From positions 3,410,001 to 3,474,000 of the forward strand of contig NZ_BLJF01000001.1 of NCBI RefSeq assembly GCF_009932335.1: a stretch of 64,000 nt of DNA, written 5' to 3'. The translations under genes and the position numbers were made by a program. The notes under the pieces are model-generated. The model was not told the origin of the DNA. It worked only from the letters and a program-made list of their open reading frames with translations, and searched no databases. This document shows positions 1 to 9,752 of this stretch, piece after piece. Each line of letters opens with the position of its first letter. Positions within the stretch are counted from its first letter, which is position 1. This DNA is from Pseudomonas asiatica (GTDB taxonomy: Bacteria > Pseudomonadota > Gammaproteobacteria > Pseudomonadales > Pseudomonadaceae).

Positions 1-365
1 TGGAACCGTTTGTAACTGTACCAGAGCGACAAAAGCCATTCGACGTTGGTAGTAATTTGGTACGCCCGTTCAGACAAAGCGCTCTGGCACGCACCTTACA
101 GCCCAGGCGAGAAATTACGGGCGCGGTTTACCAGAGGATTGTTACAGATTCTGTCAAAACACTTTATCAAAAGACCCACTGTTTCGGCCTTGGCCCCAGC
201 CATAAAATTCACCTCGCCAGCAACGGCAAGGCGATTAACAACTGGTAACAGCCCCCACGAAGGCAAGCGTTAATCCCCCTCCAAACCTGATAGTTAAAAC
301 TAGCAATACTCGCGGCGCCATAAGCGCCGCGTGCCCCCTCACGACCTTAGACAGGTAAATTGAAA
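1..365. other. Intergenic leader, no supported gene
   Basis: No convincing coding frame is visible on either strand. The open frames here lack a ribosome binding site and resemble no family I know. The sequence is less GC-rich than its surroundings. It holds a hairpin with 7-bp arms CGCGGCG/CGCCGCG at 311-331 that has no T-run after it. The CTGTACCAG at 16-24 is the reverse complement of CTGGTACAG, a half-site type seen at MocR-family regulators. The region probably carries the promoter of the DUF2790 gene and possibly of a gene left of the window. Confidence 0.5.
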
Positions 366-620
366 ATGAAAGCTTTACTGGTATTGGTACTTGGCAGTCT
401 TTGCGGCGCGGCGATGGCCGGCGAAGCCAAAGATGCCGAGCAGATTCCGGTTGAACAGTACAGTTACTCGCAGCACCTGGACATTGCCCGCGTCATTTCC
501 ATGAGCGAAGTGCCCAATGTGTGCGAAGTCGTGCCAGCCCGCATGACCTACGAGGACTCCAAGGGCCAGAAGCACATTCTCGAATACCGCGTGATGGGGA
601 ACGGCTGCTCGAACGGCTGA
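366..620 (+). CDS. DUF2790 domain secreted small protein
   Basis: An 84-residue protein with a clear signal peptide: a hydrophobic stretch of about 14 residues ends in AAMAGEA, with likely cleavage near residue 19. The mature part (EQYSYSQHLDIARV, then a Cys in NVCEVVPARMTYEDS, and a C-terminal GNGCSNG) matches the DUF2790 family common in Pseudomonas, which is periplasmic and of unknown function. The two cysteines could form a disulfide. I chose ATG at 366 over the in-frame TTG at 360 because ACAGGT at 351-356 fits the ATG spacing better. A GC-rich terminator hairpin follows at 634-653. The role is not known; family assignment is fairly secure. Confidence 0.8.
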   Translation: MKALLVLVLGSLCGAAMAGEAKDAEQIPVEQYSYSQHLDIARVISMSEVPNVCEVVPARMTYEDSKGQKHILEYRVMGNGCSNG

Positions 621-633
621 TACCTTGTGAATT

Positions 634-655
634 GGGGCCCTGCGGGCCCCTTTCG
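634..655 (+). terminator. Intrinsic terminator after DUF2790 gene
   Basis: A perfect stem GGGGCCC-TGC-GGGCCCC is followed by TTT, 14 bases after the DUF2790 stop codon. The T-run is short, so efficiency is uncertain. Confidence 0.6.
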
Positions 656-738
656 CGACACAAGGCCGCTCCTACAGGTACTGCGCAGACTTCAAACATT
701 GCGCAGTACCTGTAGGAGCGGCCTTGTGTCGCGAAAGG
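650..738. repeat. REP pair (GTAGGAGCGGCC type)
   Basis: Two arms of about 38 bases (650-687 and 700-738) are near-perfect reverse complements. Each contains the core CTGTAGGAGCGGCCTTGTGT. The pair sits between the convergent 3' ends of the DUF2790 gene and phhR. Confidence 0.9.
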
Positions 739-772
739 ACTGCGCAGCAGTCCCGCCTTTTATAAAGGCGGA

Positions 773-2332
<1,560 letters not shown>

Positions 2333-2451
2333 GAGGGCTCTCGAAGCGCCAATGTTTTTCAACATCGCGCGGAAAAGTCGTAAAGATAAGCTGACAAAAA
2401 CAGCCGAAGCTTCAGCCAGATGCCTCGGATTTTCCGACACCTACGCCTTTT

Positions 2452-2469
2452 TGTAAAATTATCGTTACG
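2452..2469. promoter_or_regulatory. Candidate PhhR (TYR-type) box
   Basis: TGTAAAATTATCGTTACG matches the TyrR/PhhR half-site arrangement TGTAAA-N6-TTTACA in all 6 bases of the left half and 4 of 6 in the right. It lies about 120 bp from both the phhR start and the phhA start, so one site could serve both divergent genes. Confidence 0.65.
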
Positions 2470-2588
2470 AAAACATCGCCGAATGCCGGTCCCGCTCACT
2501 GGCCCACCCCGTGCAAAGTGGCCAGCGAAGGGATATTCATTAGGCATGTCCTGCACATAACAAGAAAAGCCCTCACCAGGAGAGCCAC

Positions 2589-3377
2589 ATGAAACAGACG
2601 CAATACGTGGCACGCGAGCCCGATGCGCATGGTTTTATCAATTACCCGCAGCAAGAGCATGCGGTATGGAACACCCTGATCACCCGTCAGCTGAAAGTGA
2701 TCGAAGGCCGCGCGTGCCAGGAATACCTGGACGGCATCGACCAGCTCAAGCTGCCCCATGACCGTATTCCGCAACTGGGCGAGATCAACAAGGTGCTGGG
2801 CGCCACCACCGGTTGGCAGGTTGCTCGGGTCCCGGCGCTGATCCCCTTCCAGACCTTCTTCGAACTGCTGGCCAGCAAGCGCTTCCCGGTAGCCACCTTC
2901 ATCCGTACCCCGGAAGAGCTGGACTACCTGCAAGAGCCCGATATCTTCCACGAGATCTTCGGCCACTGCCCGCTGCTGACCAACCCTTGGTTCGCCGAAT
3001 TCACCCATACCTACGGCAAGCTCGGCCTGGCCGCGACCAAGGAACAACGCGTGTACCTGGCGCGCCTGTACTGGATGACCATCGAGTTCGGCCTGATGGA
3101 AACCGCGCAGGGCCGCAAGATCTATGGCGGCGGCATCCTCTCGTCGCCAAAGGAGACCGTCTACAGTCTGTCTGGCGAGCCCGAGCACCAGGCCTTCGAC
3201 CCGATCGAGGCCATGCGCACACCGTACCGCATCGACATCCTGCAGCCGTTGTATTTCGTGCTACCGAACATGAAGCGTCTGTTCGACCTGGCCCACGAAG
3301 ACATCATGGGCATGGTTCACAAAGCCATGCAGCTGGGCCTGCACGCACCGAAGTTTCCACCCAAGGTCGCTGCCTGA
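2589..3377 (+). CDS. phhA: Phenylalanine-4-hydroxylase
   Basis: A 262-residue bacterial-type, single-domain aromatic amino acid hydroxylase that converts phenylalanine to tyrosine with O2 and tetrahydropterin. The non-haem iron ligands are visible as His121 and His126 in IFHEIFGHCPLL and Glu166 in WMTIEFGL. The length is that expected for Pseudomonas PhhA; there is no eukaryotic-type regulatory ACT domain. ATG follows AGGAGAGCCAC. The next gene, phhB, begins 39 bp downstream and recycles the pterin cofactor, so the two form one operon under PhhR. Confidence 0.97.
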   Translation: MKQTQYVAREPDAHGFINYPQQEHAVWNTLITRQLKVIEGRACQEYLDGIDQLKLPHDRIPQLGEINKVLGATTGWQVARVPALIPFQTFFELLASKRFPVATFIRTPEELDYLQEPDIFHEIFGHCPLLTNPWFAEFTHTYGKLGLAATKEQRVYLARLYWMTIEFGLMETAQGRKIYGGGILSSPKETVYSLSGEPEHQAFDPIEAMRTPYRIDILQPLYFVLPNMKRLFDLAHEDIMGMVHKAMQLGLHAPKFPPKVAA

Positions 3378-3416
3378 GCGACCTTGCCGATAACAACTCG
3401 AACCGGAAAACACCAC

Positions 3417-3773
3417 ATGAATGCCTTGAACCAAGCCCATTGCGAAGCCTGCCGCGCCGACGCACCAAAGGTCACCGACGAAGAGCTGGCCGAGCTGATT
3501 CGCGAAATCCCGGACTGGAACATCGAAGTACGTGACGGCCACATGGAGCTGGAACGCGTGTTCCTGTTCAAGAACTTCAAGCACGCCCTGGCGTTCACCA
3601 ATGCCGTGGGCGAGATCGCCGAGGCCGAAGGCCACCACCCGGGCCTGCTGACCGAGTGGGGCAAGGTCACCGTGACCTGGTGGAGCCACTCGATCAAAGG
3701 CCTGCACCGCAATGACTTCATCATGTGCGCACGCACCGACAAGGTGGCGGAGACGGCTGAAGGCCGCAAGTAA
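3417..3773 (+). CDS. phhB: Pterin-4a-carbinolamine dehydratase
   Basis: A 118-residue PCD/DCoH protein. It dehydrates the 4a-hydroxytetrahydrobiopterin released by PhhA, allowing cofactor regeneration. The active-site motif [16 protein letters not shown] is present, with the paired histidines and downstream WWSH. The N-terminal [17 protein letters not shown] is typical of Pseudomonas PhhB. A start at 3384 would add 11 residues but has no support. A strong terminator follows at once, closing the phhAB operon. Confidence 0.95.
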   Translation: MNALNQAHCEACRADAPKVTDEELAELIREIPDWNIEVRDGHMELERVFLFKNFKHALAFTNAVGEIAEAEGHHPGLLTEWGKVTVTWWSHSIKGLHRNDFIMCARTDKVAETAEGRK

Positions 3774-3782
3774 GCACTGAAA

Positions 3783-3812
3783 GAATGGGGCCCGATGGCC
3801 CCATTTTTTATG
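3783..3812 (+). terminator. phhAB intrinsic terminator
   Basis: The stem AATGGGGCC/GGCCCCATT has a short loop and is followed by TTTTTAT. It lies 10 bases after the phhB stop. Confidence 0.9.
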
Positions 3813-3963
3813 GAAAACATGTCCGCTGTTCGCCCGCAATACCGACAAGCGACCGCCAAAAAATCCAAACTGTCATCCAGACTTGTGTATCCTGCCCCAG
3901 CTTTGCGAAGCTTCAAACGCGCCTGGCGCAGACTTTTCACTCACACTTGCGAGGAACGACGAG

Positions 3964-4092
3964 ATGCATGAAATCCCGAATCTTCCCTTCCCAAGCCTGA
4001 ACCCAGAAGAGCCAACCGTGACCGTTCACGCCGAACCGGCAGCTGCCGTCGAGCAGGATGGTGACGATCAATCAAGCGCTGACCAGGAATAA
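3964..4092 (+). CDS. Small conserved-looking acidic protein, 42 aa
   Basis: ATG at 3964 follows a good ribosome binding site (GAGGAACGACGAG). The product begins MHEIPNLPFPSLNPEEP and ends in an acidic tail, DGDDQSSADQE. It is hydrophilic, Pro- and Asp/Glu-rich, with no signal peptide or membrane segment. It sits alone between the phhAB terminator and the MFS gene. I recognise no domain and assign no function. It could be translated independently or act as a leader for the MFS gene, which starts 91 bp further on. Confidence 0.55.
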   Translation: MHEIPNLPFPSLNPEEPTVTVHAEPAAAVEQDGDDQSSADQE

Positions 4093-4109
4093 CCGCGCAT
4101 CCCCCGACT

Positions 4110-4159
4110 GTGTGAAAACGGCTGACCTGCGGGCTACCCCCGTCATCACGTTTTCACAC
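4110..4159 (+). promoter_or_regulatory. Perfect 11-bp inverted repeat ahead of MFS gene
   Basis: GTGTGAAAACG (4110-4120) and CGTTTTCACAC (4149-4159) are exact reverse complements separated by 28 bases, ending 24 bases before the MFS start. It could be an operator dyad or an RNA hairpin in the leader. No T-run follows, so it is not a standard terminator. Confidence 0.5.
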
Positions 4160-4183
4160 CGTCCAGAACCCACGTAGGCCCTC

Positions 4184-5380
4184 ATGCCCCACTCACCGCG
4201 CCCTCTTGCGGTCACCCTGCAAGTCGTCTCCATCGTCCTCTTCACCTTCATCGGCTACCTGAACATCGGCATCCCGCTGGCCGTATTGCCCGGCTATGTG
4301 CACAACGACCTGGGCTTCAGTGCCGTGGTCGCGGGCCTGGTGATCAGCGTGCAGTACCTGGCCACCCTGCTCAGCCGCCCCACCGCCAGCCGCATCATCG
4401 ACAACCACGGCAGCAAGAAGGCGGTCATGTATGGCCTGGCCGGCTGCGGCCTCAGCGGGGTTTTCATGCTGGCCTGCGCCTTCCTCACCCACCTCCCCTG
4501 GCTGAGCCTGGCCTGCCTGCTGGTCGGCCGCCTGGTACTCGGCAGTGCGGAAAGCCTGGTGGGCTCCGGTTCCATTGGCTGGGGCATTGGCCGCGTAGGT
4601 GCTGAAAACACGGCCAAGGTCATTTCCTGGAACGGCATCGCCAGCTATGGCGCGCTGGCCATCGGCGCTCCGTTGGGCGTGCTGATGGTCAAGAGCCTGG
4701 GCCTGTGGAGCATGGGCGTGAGCATCATCCTGCTGTGTGCGCTCGGGTTGCTGCTGGCCTGGCCCAAACAGGCCGCACCGATCGTCAGTGGCGTGCGCCT
4801 GCCGTTCCTGCGGGTGCTGGGCAAGGTGTTCCCGCACGGCTCGGGACTTGCCCTGGGCTCGATCGGCTTTGGCACCATCGCCACCTTCATCACCTTGTAT
4901 TACGCCAGCCGTGGCTGGGCCAATGCGGCACTGACGCTGAGCCTGTTCGGCGCCAGCTTCATCAGTGCGCGACTACTGTTCGGCAACCTGATCAACCGGC
5001 TTGGCGGGTTCCGGGTGGCGATCGCCTGCCTGTCGGTGGAAACACTCGGGCTGCTGATGCTGTGGCTGGCGCCCAGCGCCGAACTGGCGTTGGCGGGGTC
5101 CGCACTGAGCGGGTTCGGCTTCTCGCTGGTGTTCCCGGCACTGGGGGTGGAGGCGGTGAACCAGGTGTCGGCGGCCAACCGCGGGGCGGCGGTGGGGGCT
5201 TATTCGCTGTTCATCGATTTGTCGCTGGGGGTGACCGGGCCGCTGGTGGGCGCGGTGGCGGCGGGGTTCGGGTTTGCTTCGATGTTCCTGTTTGCGGCGG
5301 CAGCGGCGGCTTGCGGGCTGGTATTGAGCCTGTATCTGTATCGGCAGGCATCATCTTCAAGGCATGCACGGGACTTGTAG
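4184..5380 (+). CDS. MFS transporter, YhhS/YfcJ-like
   Basis: A 398-residue major facilitator with about 12 hydrophobic helices. The N-terminal part ([19 protein letters not shown], then [17 protein letters not shown] between helices 2 and 3) resembles the YhhS/YfcJ group of putative exporters. The substrate is unknown. Position next to phhAB suggests, but does not show, a link to aromatic compounds. ATG 4184 is preceded by a weak ribosome binding site and by a long inverted repeat at 4110-4159. GC rises strongly at the 3' end. The gene is convergent with the ydiJ-like gene, with a REP pair between. Confidence 0.85.
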   Translation: MPHSPRPLAVTLQVVSIVLFTFIGYLNIGIPLAVLPGYVHNDLGFSAVVAGLVISVQYLATLLSRPTASRIIDNHGSKKAVMYGLAGCGLSGVFMLACAFLTHLPWLSLACLLVGRLVLGSAESLVGSGSIGWGIGRVGAENTAKVISWNGIASYGALAIGAPLGVLMVKSLGLWSMGVSIILLCALGLLLAWPKQAAPIVSGVRLPFLRVLGKVFPHGSGLALGSIGFGTIATFITLYYASRGWANAALTLSLFGASFISARLLFGNLINRLGGFRVAIACLSVETLGLLMLWLAPSAELALAGSALSGFGFSLVFPALGVEAVNQVSAANRGAAVGAYSLFIDLSLGVTGPLVGAVAAGFGFASMFLFAAAAAACGLVLSLYLYRQASSSRHARDL

Positions 5381-5472
5381 GAGCAGCCTTGTGCTGCGAA
5401 GAGGCCATTACTGCCGAAGAAAACCTATTGGCTCTACCAGCCTCTTCGCAGCGCAAGGCTGCTCCTACAGGG
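5375..5472. repeat. REP pair (GTAGGAGCAGCC type)
   Basis: Inverted arms TGTAGGAGCAGCCTTGTGCT and the complement of its partner end at 5472, with a spacer of about 35 bases. The pair lies between convergent genes. Confidence 0.88.
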
Positions 5473-5518
5473 ACGGCGTAAACCAGGGGGCTGCAAGGCA
5501 GCCCCGAGGCCCTGATGG

Positions 5519-8500
5519 TCAGCGCTTGGCGTACTGCAGCACCACTTCCAGCGGGTGGCGCATCTGCCGCTCGGTCATGCGCTTGACCTGGCTGCGGCAC
5601 GAGTAGCCTGTCGCCAGCGGCTCGCCTTCCTTGTCCAGCTTGGTCGCCCACGACTGCTCGAAGATGGTCCGCGAGGTATCCTGATTGCGCGCCTCGTGCC
5701 CATAGGTACCAGACATACCGCAGCAACCAGTCGCCTCGGTCACCAGCTTCAGGCCCAGACGGGCGAACACCTGCTCCCACTGCTTGGTGCTGGCCGGCAC
5801 GTTGGTCTTCTCGGTGCAGTGCGCCATCAGGCGGAAATTGCCCGGCGCAGTCGGTGCCTGCTCCGGCAGCACGTCCATCAACCACTCCTGCGGCAACAGC
5901 ACCTGCGGGCAGCCATCCAGGCCCGGCACTTTCTGGTACTCCTGGCGATACACCAGGGTCATCGCCGGGTCCAGGCCCACCAGCGGCACGCCGCAGTCAG
6001 CCAGGGCCTTGAGCTGGGTCGCATTACGGACAGCCGCCTTGGCAAACGCACCGAGGAAGCCCTGAACGTGGAGTGGCTTGCCGTTTGCACTGTACGGCGC
6101 CAGGAACACCCGGTGGCCCAGGCGGTGCGCCAGGTCGATGAAGGCCGACAGCAGCGGTGTCTCGAAGTAACGGGTAAATGCATCCTGCACCAGCACGATG
6201 CTGCGCTCGCGCTGGGCCGGGGTCAGCTCACGCAGTGCCGGCACGCTGGCCACGCCGACGCGACAGCGGGTCAGGGTAGCCTGGAAGTTGAAGCGACTGA
6301 TCAGCGGGCTGTCGACCATGCCGACCTTGTCGGCCAGCAGCTTGCTCACCCACTTCGAGCCCATCACCGCGTTGTACAGCCCTGGCGCGTGGGCCAGGTA
6401 CGGGATGGTGAACTCCAGCGAACCGATCAGGTAGTCACGCAGCGGGCGCTGGTAGCGGCCGTGGTACAGCTCGAGGAAGCGCGAGCGAAAGTCCGGCACG
6501 TTGACCTTGATCGGGCACTGACCGGCGCACGACTTGCACGCCAGGCAGCCGGCCATGGCGTCGTACACCTCATGAGAGAAGTCTTCCTGGCCCTGGCTGC
6601 GCGCGCGGTTGTTGCGCAGGCGTGCCGGCAGGCCCTTGAGCCACGACACCTTGTTGCGTGCCGCCGCCAGCACGTCGATGTTGGCCTCGCCCTGCAGGCG
6701 CAGCCATTCGCGCATCAGCGAGGCACGGCCCTTGGGTGAGTGCTGGCGGTCGCGGGTGGCCTTCCACGACGGGCACATGGCGTCGTTGGGGTCGTAGTTG
6801 TAGCAGGCGCCGTTGCCGTTGCAGTGCACGGCGCTAGGGAAGTCCTGCCACACGCGTTCGTCGATGGTGCGGTCGAGATCGCCGCGCAGGGTTACGCCAT
6901 CGACCGGGGTCAGGCCTTCGGCACTGCCCAACGGGGTGCAGATCTTGCCCGGGTTGAGCTGGTTGTGCGGGTCGAAGGCGCCTTTCAGGCGCTGCAGCGC
7001 CGGGTACAGCTCGCCGAAGTACTCCGGCACGTATTCAGAACGCAGGCCCTTGCCGTGCTCGCCCCACAGCAAGCCGCCATAGCTTTTGGTCAGCGCCGCC
7101 ACGGCGTCGGAAATCGGCTTGACCAATGCGGCCTGGGCCGGGTCCTTCATGTCCAGCGCCGGGCGCACGTGCAGCACGCCGGCATCGACGTGGCCGAACA
7201 TGCCATAGGCCAGGCCGTAGCCATCGAGCAGTGCACGGAAGTCGGCGATGTAGTCGGCCAGTTGCTCCGGCGGTACCGCGGTGTCTTCCACGAACGGTTG
7301 CGGGCGTACTTCGCCCTCGACGTTGCCCAGCAGGCCCACCGAACGTTTACGCATGGTGTAGACGCGGGTCACCGCCTCGGCACCCTCGGCCAGGGTATGG
7401 CCCAGGCGCTCGACGCTGGTGTCGCTCTGCAGGTGCTGGATGAACGCTTGCACCTTGGCATTGACCTCGGCCGGCTCGTCGCCGCAGAACTCCACCAGGT
7501 TGATGCCCAGGGTCGGGCGCTCGGGGTCTGCCGGAAAGTATTCGGCGACGCTGTGCCAGACGATATCCTTCATCGCCAGCATCAGCACCTTGGAGTCGAC
7601 GGTCTCGATCGACAGCGGCTTGTGCGCCATCAGCGCGTTGGCATCACGCAGTGCATCCATGAAGCTGGTGTAGCGCACGTTGACCAGCACGGCGTACTTG
7701 GGGATCGGCAGCACATTGAGCTTGGCTTCGACCACATAGCCCAGCGAGCCCTCGGCACCGCACAGCACGCTGTTGAGGTTGAAGCGGCCCTGCTCGTCGC
7801 GCAGGTGGGCCAGGTCATAACCGGTCAGGCAACGGTTGAGCTTGGGGAAAGTGGCTTCGATGAGATCGGCCTGGGTTTCCTGGATCTCCCGCGCCATGCG
7901 GTACACCTCGCCGACCCGGCCGGGCGCGGCACAGGCCTGTTCCAGCGCAGCATCGTCGATCGGCAGGCTGTGCAGGCGCTCGCCACCGAGCAGCACGCTG
8001 TGCAGCTCCAGTACGTGGTCGCGGGTCTTGCCATAGGTGCAACTGCCCTGGCCACTGGCATCGGTGTTGATCATGCCGCCGACAGTGGCACGGTTGGAGG
8101 TGGACAGCTCGGGGGCGAAGAACAGCCCGTGCGGCTTGAGCGCAGCGTTGAGCTGGTCCTTGACAGTACCGGCCTGCACCCGCACCCAGCGTTCCTCGAC
8201 GTTGATTTCGAGGATCTTGTTCATGTGCCGCGACAGGTCGACGACGATACCGTCGGTCAGCGACTGCCCGTTGGTGCCGGTACCACCACCGCGTGGGGTC
8301 AGCTTGACCTGCTGGAAGCGCCCCTCGGCCATCAGCGTGGCGACCCGCGCCACATCGTCGGCGTCCAGCGGGAACACCGCCGCCTGTGGCAAGCGCTGGT
8401 AGATCGAGTTGTCGGTGGCCAGCACCGTGCGGGTGCCGTAGTCGGCACTGATCTGGCCACGGAAGCCGCTGTTGCGCAGGGCTTCGAGGAATTCGGGGTA

Positions 8501-8539
8501 GTTGGCGCTCGGGGCAACGGTCGGCAGCTGGGCGATCAT
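5519..8539 (-). CDS. ydiJ: FAD-linked and Fe-S-binding dehydrogenase, YdiJ-like
   Basis: A 1006-residue fusion. The N-terminal half is a PCMH-type FAD domain (PRGGGTGTNGQSLTDGIVVD near residue 85) with a C-terminal FAD-oxidase cap. The second half has two Fe-S cluster regions, the clearest being CLACKSCAGQCPIKVNVPDF at about 661-680, and a cysteine-rich CCG-type domain with ATGCCGMSGTYG near the C-terminus. The layout and length match E. coli YdiJ (about 1018 aa), a D-2-hydroxyacid dehydrogenase family member for which D-2-hydroxyglutarate has been proposed as substrate. It likely passes electrons to the respiratory chain. A LysR gene is divergent and may regulate it. Confidence 0.88.
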   Translation of the reverse strand: MIAQLPTVAPSANYPEFLEALRNSGFRGQISADYGTRTVLATDNSIYQRLPQAAVFPLDADDVARVATLMAEGRFQQVKLTPRGGGTGTNGQSLTDGIVVDLSRHMNKILEINVEERWVRVQAGTVKDQLNAALKPHGLFFAPELSTSNRATVGGMINTDASGQGSCTYGKTRDHVLELHSVLLGGERLHSLPIDDAALEQACAAPGRVGEVYRMAREIQETQADLIEATFPKLNRCLTGYDLAHLRDEQGRFNLNSVLCGAEGSLGYVVEAKLNVLPIPKYAVLVNVRYTSFMDALRDANALMAHKPLSIETVDSKVLMLAMKDIVWHSVAEYFPADPERPTLGINLVEFCGDEPAEVNAKVQAFIQHLQSDTSVERLGHTLAEGAEAVTRVYTMRKRSVGLLGNVEGEVRPQPFVEDTAVPPEQLADYIADFRALLDGYGLAYGMFGHVDAGVLHVRPALDMKDPAQAALVKPISDAVAALTKSYGGLLWGEHGKGLRSEYVPEYFGELYPALQRLKGAFDPHNQLNPGKICTPLGSAEGLTPVDGVTLRGDLDRTIDERVWQDFPSAVHCNGNGACYNYDPNDAMCPSWKATRDRQHSPKGRASLMREWLRLQGEANIDVLAAARNKVSWLKGLPARLRNNRARSQGQEDFSHEVYDAMAGCLACKSCAGQCPIKVNVPDFRSRFLELYHGRYQRPLRDYLIGSLEFTIPYLAHAPGLYNAVMGSKWVSKLLADKVGMVDSPLISRFNFQATLTRCRVGVASVPALRELTPAQRERSIVLVQDAFTRYFETPLLSAFIDLAHRLGHRVFLAPYSANGKPLHVQGFLGAFAKAAVRNATQLKALADCGVPLVGLDPAMTLVYRQEYQKVPGLDGCPQVLLPQEWLMDVLPEQAPTAPGNFRLMAHCTEKTNVPASTKQWEQVFARLGLKLVTEATGCCGMSGTYGHEARNQDTSRTIFEQSWATKLDKEGEPLATGYSCRSQVKRMTERQMRHPLEVVLQYAKR

Positions 8540-8691
8540 CGAAGGATGGCCTCTTGATATTGGCTAATTCACGGGATTCCTGTCGTTCCGGCATGGGTGA
8601 TGACATGCGGAGGTGACGTGCAGGCCAATGTTCCTGTAGTTTCGCTTCAGGGGCAAACGGATAATCCTGCCGCTATTAATGACTTTCATGA

Positions 8692-9576
8692 ATGAATTAC
8701 CGCCATCTCACCCCGTCCATGTCGCTGCTACTGGCTTTTGAGGCTGCCGCCCGGCATGAAAGCTACACCCGAGCCGCCGCCGAGCTGTCGCTCACCCAGA
8801 GCGCGGTCAGCCGCCAGGTGCAGGCGCTGGAGCAGCAACTGGGCCTGACCCTGTTCCGCCGCGAGGGGCGCCAGGTGCAGCTGACCGATGTCGGCCGCCT
8901 GTACCAGCGCGAGCTCAGCGAAGCACTGGGGCGCATCCGCAGCGCCACCTTGCAGGCGTTGGCCTACCAGTCGGGGGTAGGCACCTTGCGCCTGGCCACC
9001 CTGCCCACCTTCGGTTCGAAATGGCTGCTGCCGCGGTTGCATGCCTTCTACAGCGCACACCCGGGCATGCTGGTGCACATACATTCACGCATCGAAGCCA
9101 TCAACTTCGACACCAGCGAGATCGATGCCGCCATCGGCGTGGCCAGCCACGACCTGCCGGGGTTGATCTGCCATCGCCTGCATGCCGAGGAACTGGTGGT
9201 GATATTGCCGCCTGAGGCTGGTGCGGACAGCCAAGGCTGGAGCCCTGCACGCATCACTGAAGAGGTGCTGCTGAATGTGGCCAACAACCCGCATGCCTGG
9301 GGCGAGTGGTTCTCGCACCATGGCCTGGCGCACCGGGCGATGCGCCTGGGGCCGAGCTTCGAGCTGACCTCGCACCTGATCCAGGCGGTACGGGCCGGGA
9401 TCGGCATCGGCCTGGTGCCGCGCATACTGGTGGAGGAAGAACTGGCCAAGGGTGAGCTCTACAGCCCAGGGGTGGCATTTGCCAGCCAGCGCAGTTATTA
9501 CCTGATCTACCCGCCGCGCAATGAGGCGTTGCCGTCGCTGCGGGCGTTTCGCAGTTGGTTGCTGGAGCAGATCTGA
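8692..9576 (+). CDS. LysR-family regulator (GcvA-like)
   Basis: A 294-residue LTTR. The N-terminal winged helix covers about residues 5-65 (FEAAARHESYTRAAAELSLT, then QSAVSRQVQALEQQLG). The rest is the substrate-binding-type effector domain (LRLATLPTFGSKWLLPRL). The sequence style is that of the GcvA/AmpR subgroup. It is divergent from the ydiJ-like dehydrogenase with 152 bp between starts, the usual arrangement for an LTTR and its target. The effector is unknown. Confidence 0.88.
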   Translation: MNYRHLTPSMSLLLAFEAAARHESYTRAAAELSLTQSAVSRQVQALEQQLGLTLFRREGRQVQLTDVGRLYQRELSEALGRIRSATLQALAYQSGVGTLRLATLPTFGSKWLLPRLHAFYSAHPGMLVHIHSRIEAINFDTSEIDAAIGVASHDLPGLICHRLHAEELVVILPPEAGADSQGWSPARITEEVLLNVANNPHAWGEWFSHHGLAHRAMRLGPSFELTSHLIQAVRAGIGIGLVPRILVEEELAKGELYSPGVAFASQRSYYLIYPPRNEALPSLRAFRSWLLEQI

Positions 9577-9579
9577 TTC

Positions 9580-9695
9580 TTGCCTGTGCCGGCCTCTTCG
9601 CGGGTAAACCCGCTCCCACAGGTATAGCGCTGCTTTCAGGTCAGGTGATGTCCCTGCGGGAGCGGGTTTACCCGCGAAGAGGCCGTTACAGGCAA
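9580..9695. repeat. REP pair (GCGGGTTTACCCGCGAAGAGGCC type)
   Basis: Arms begin TTGCCTGTGCCGGCCTCTTC and end with its complement at 9695. Each arm also contains the internal palindrome CGCGGGTAAACCCGC. It lies between convergent lysR and aroP. Confidence 0.9.
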
Positions 9696-9733
9696 TAAAA
9701 AACCCGAAGCCAGTTCCTGACTTCGGGTCTTTT
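9696..9733. terminator. Bidirectional terminator, lysR / aroP
   Basis: The stem ACCCGAAG (9702-9709) / CTTCGGGT (9721-9728) is flanked by AAAAAA on the left and CTTTTGT on the right. It can terminate both convergent transcripts and has the stronger T-run for the aroP direction. Confidence 0.88.
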
Positions 9734-9752
9734 GTACGCTACCTGCAGCGCC

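Noticed and set aside
85..100. Possible sigma-54 promoter TGGCACGCACCTTACA
   Set aside because: The -24 element is perfect but the -12 element has AC in place of the needed GC, and no start codon lies at a suitable distance except the DUF2790 gene 270 bp away.
2520..2560. Sigma-54 -24/-12 element before phhA (GGCATGTCCTGC)
   Set aside because: GG and GC are 8 bases apart instead of 10, so it does not fit; PhhR here also lacks GAFTGA.
6740..8557. 605-codon open frame on the plus strand
   Set aside because: It lies fully antisense to the ydiJ-like gene, which has clear domain motifs. High GC at third positions makes long antisense frames common here; no ribosome binding site or known domain is seen.
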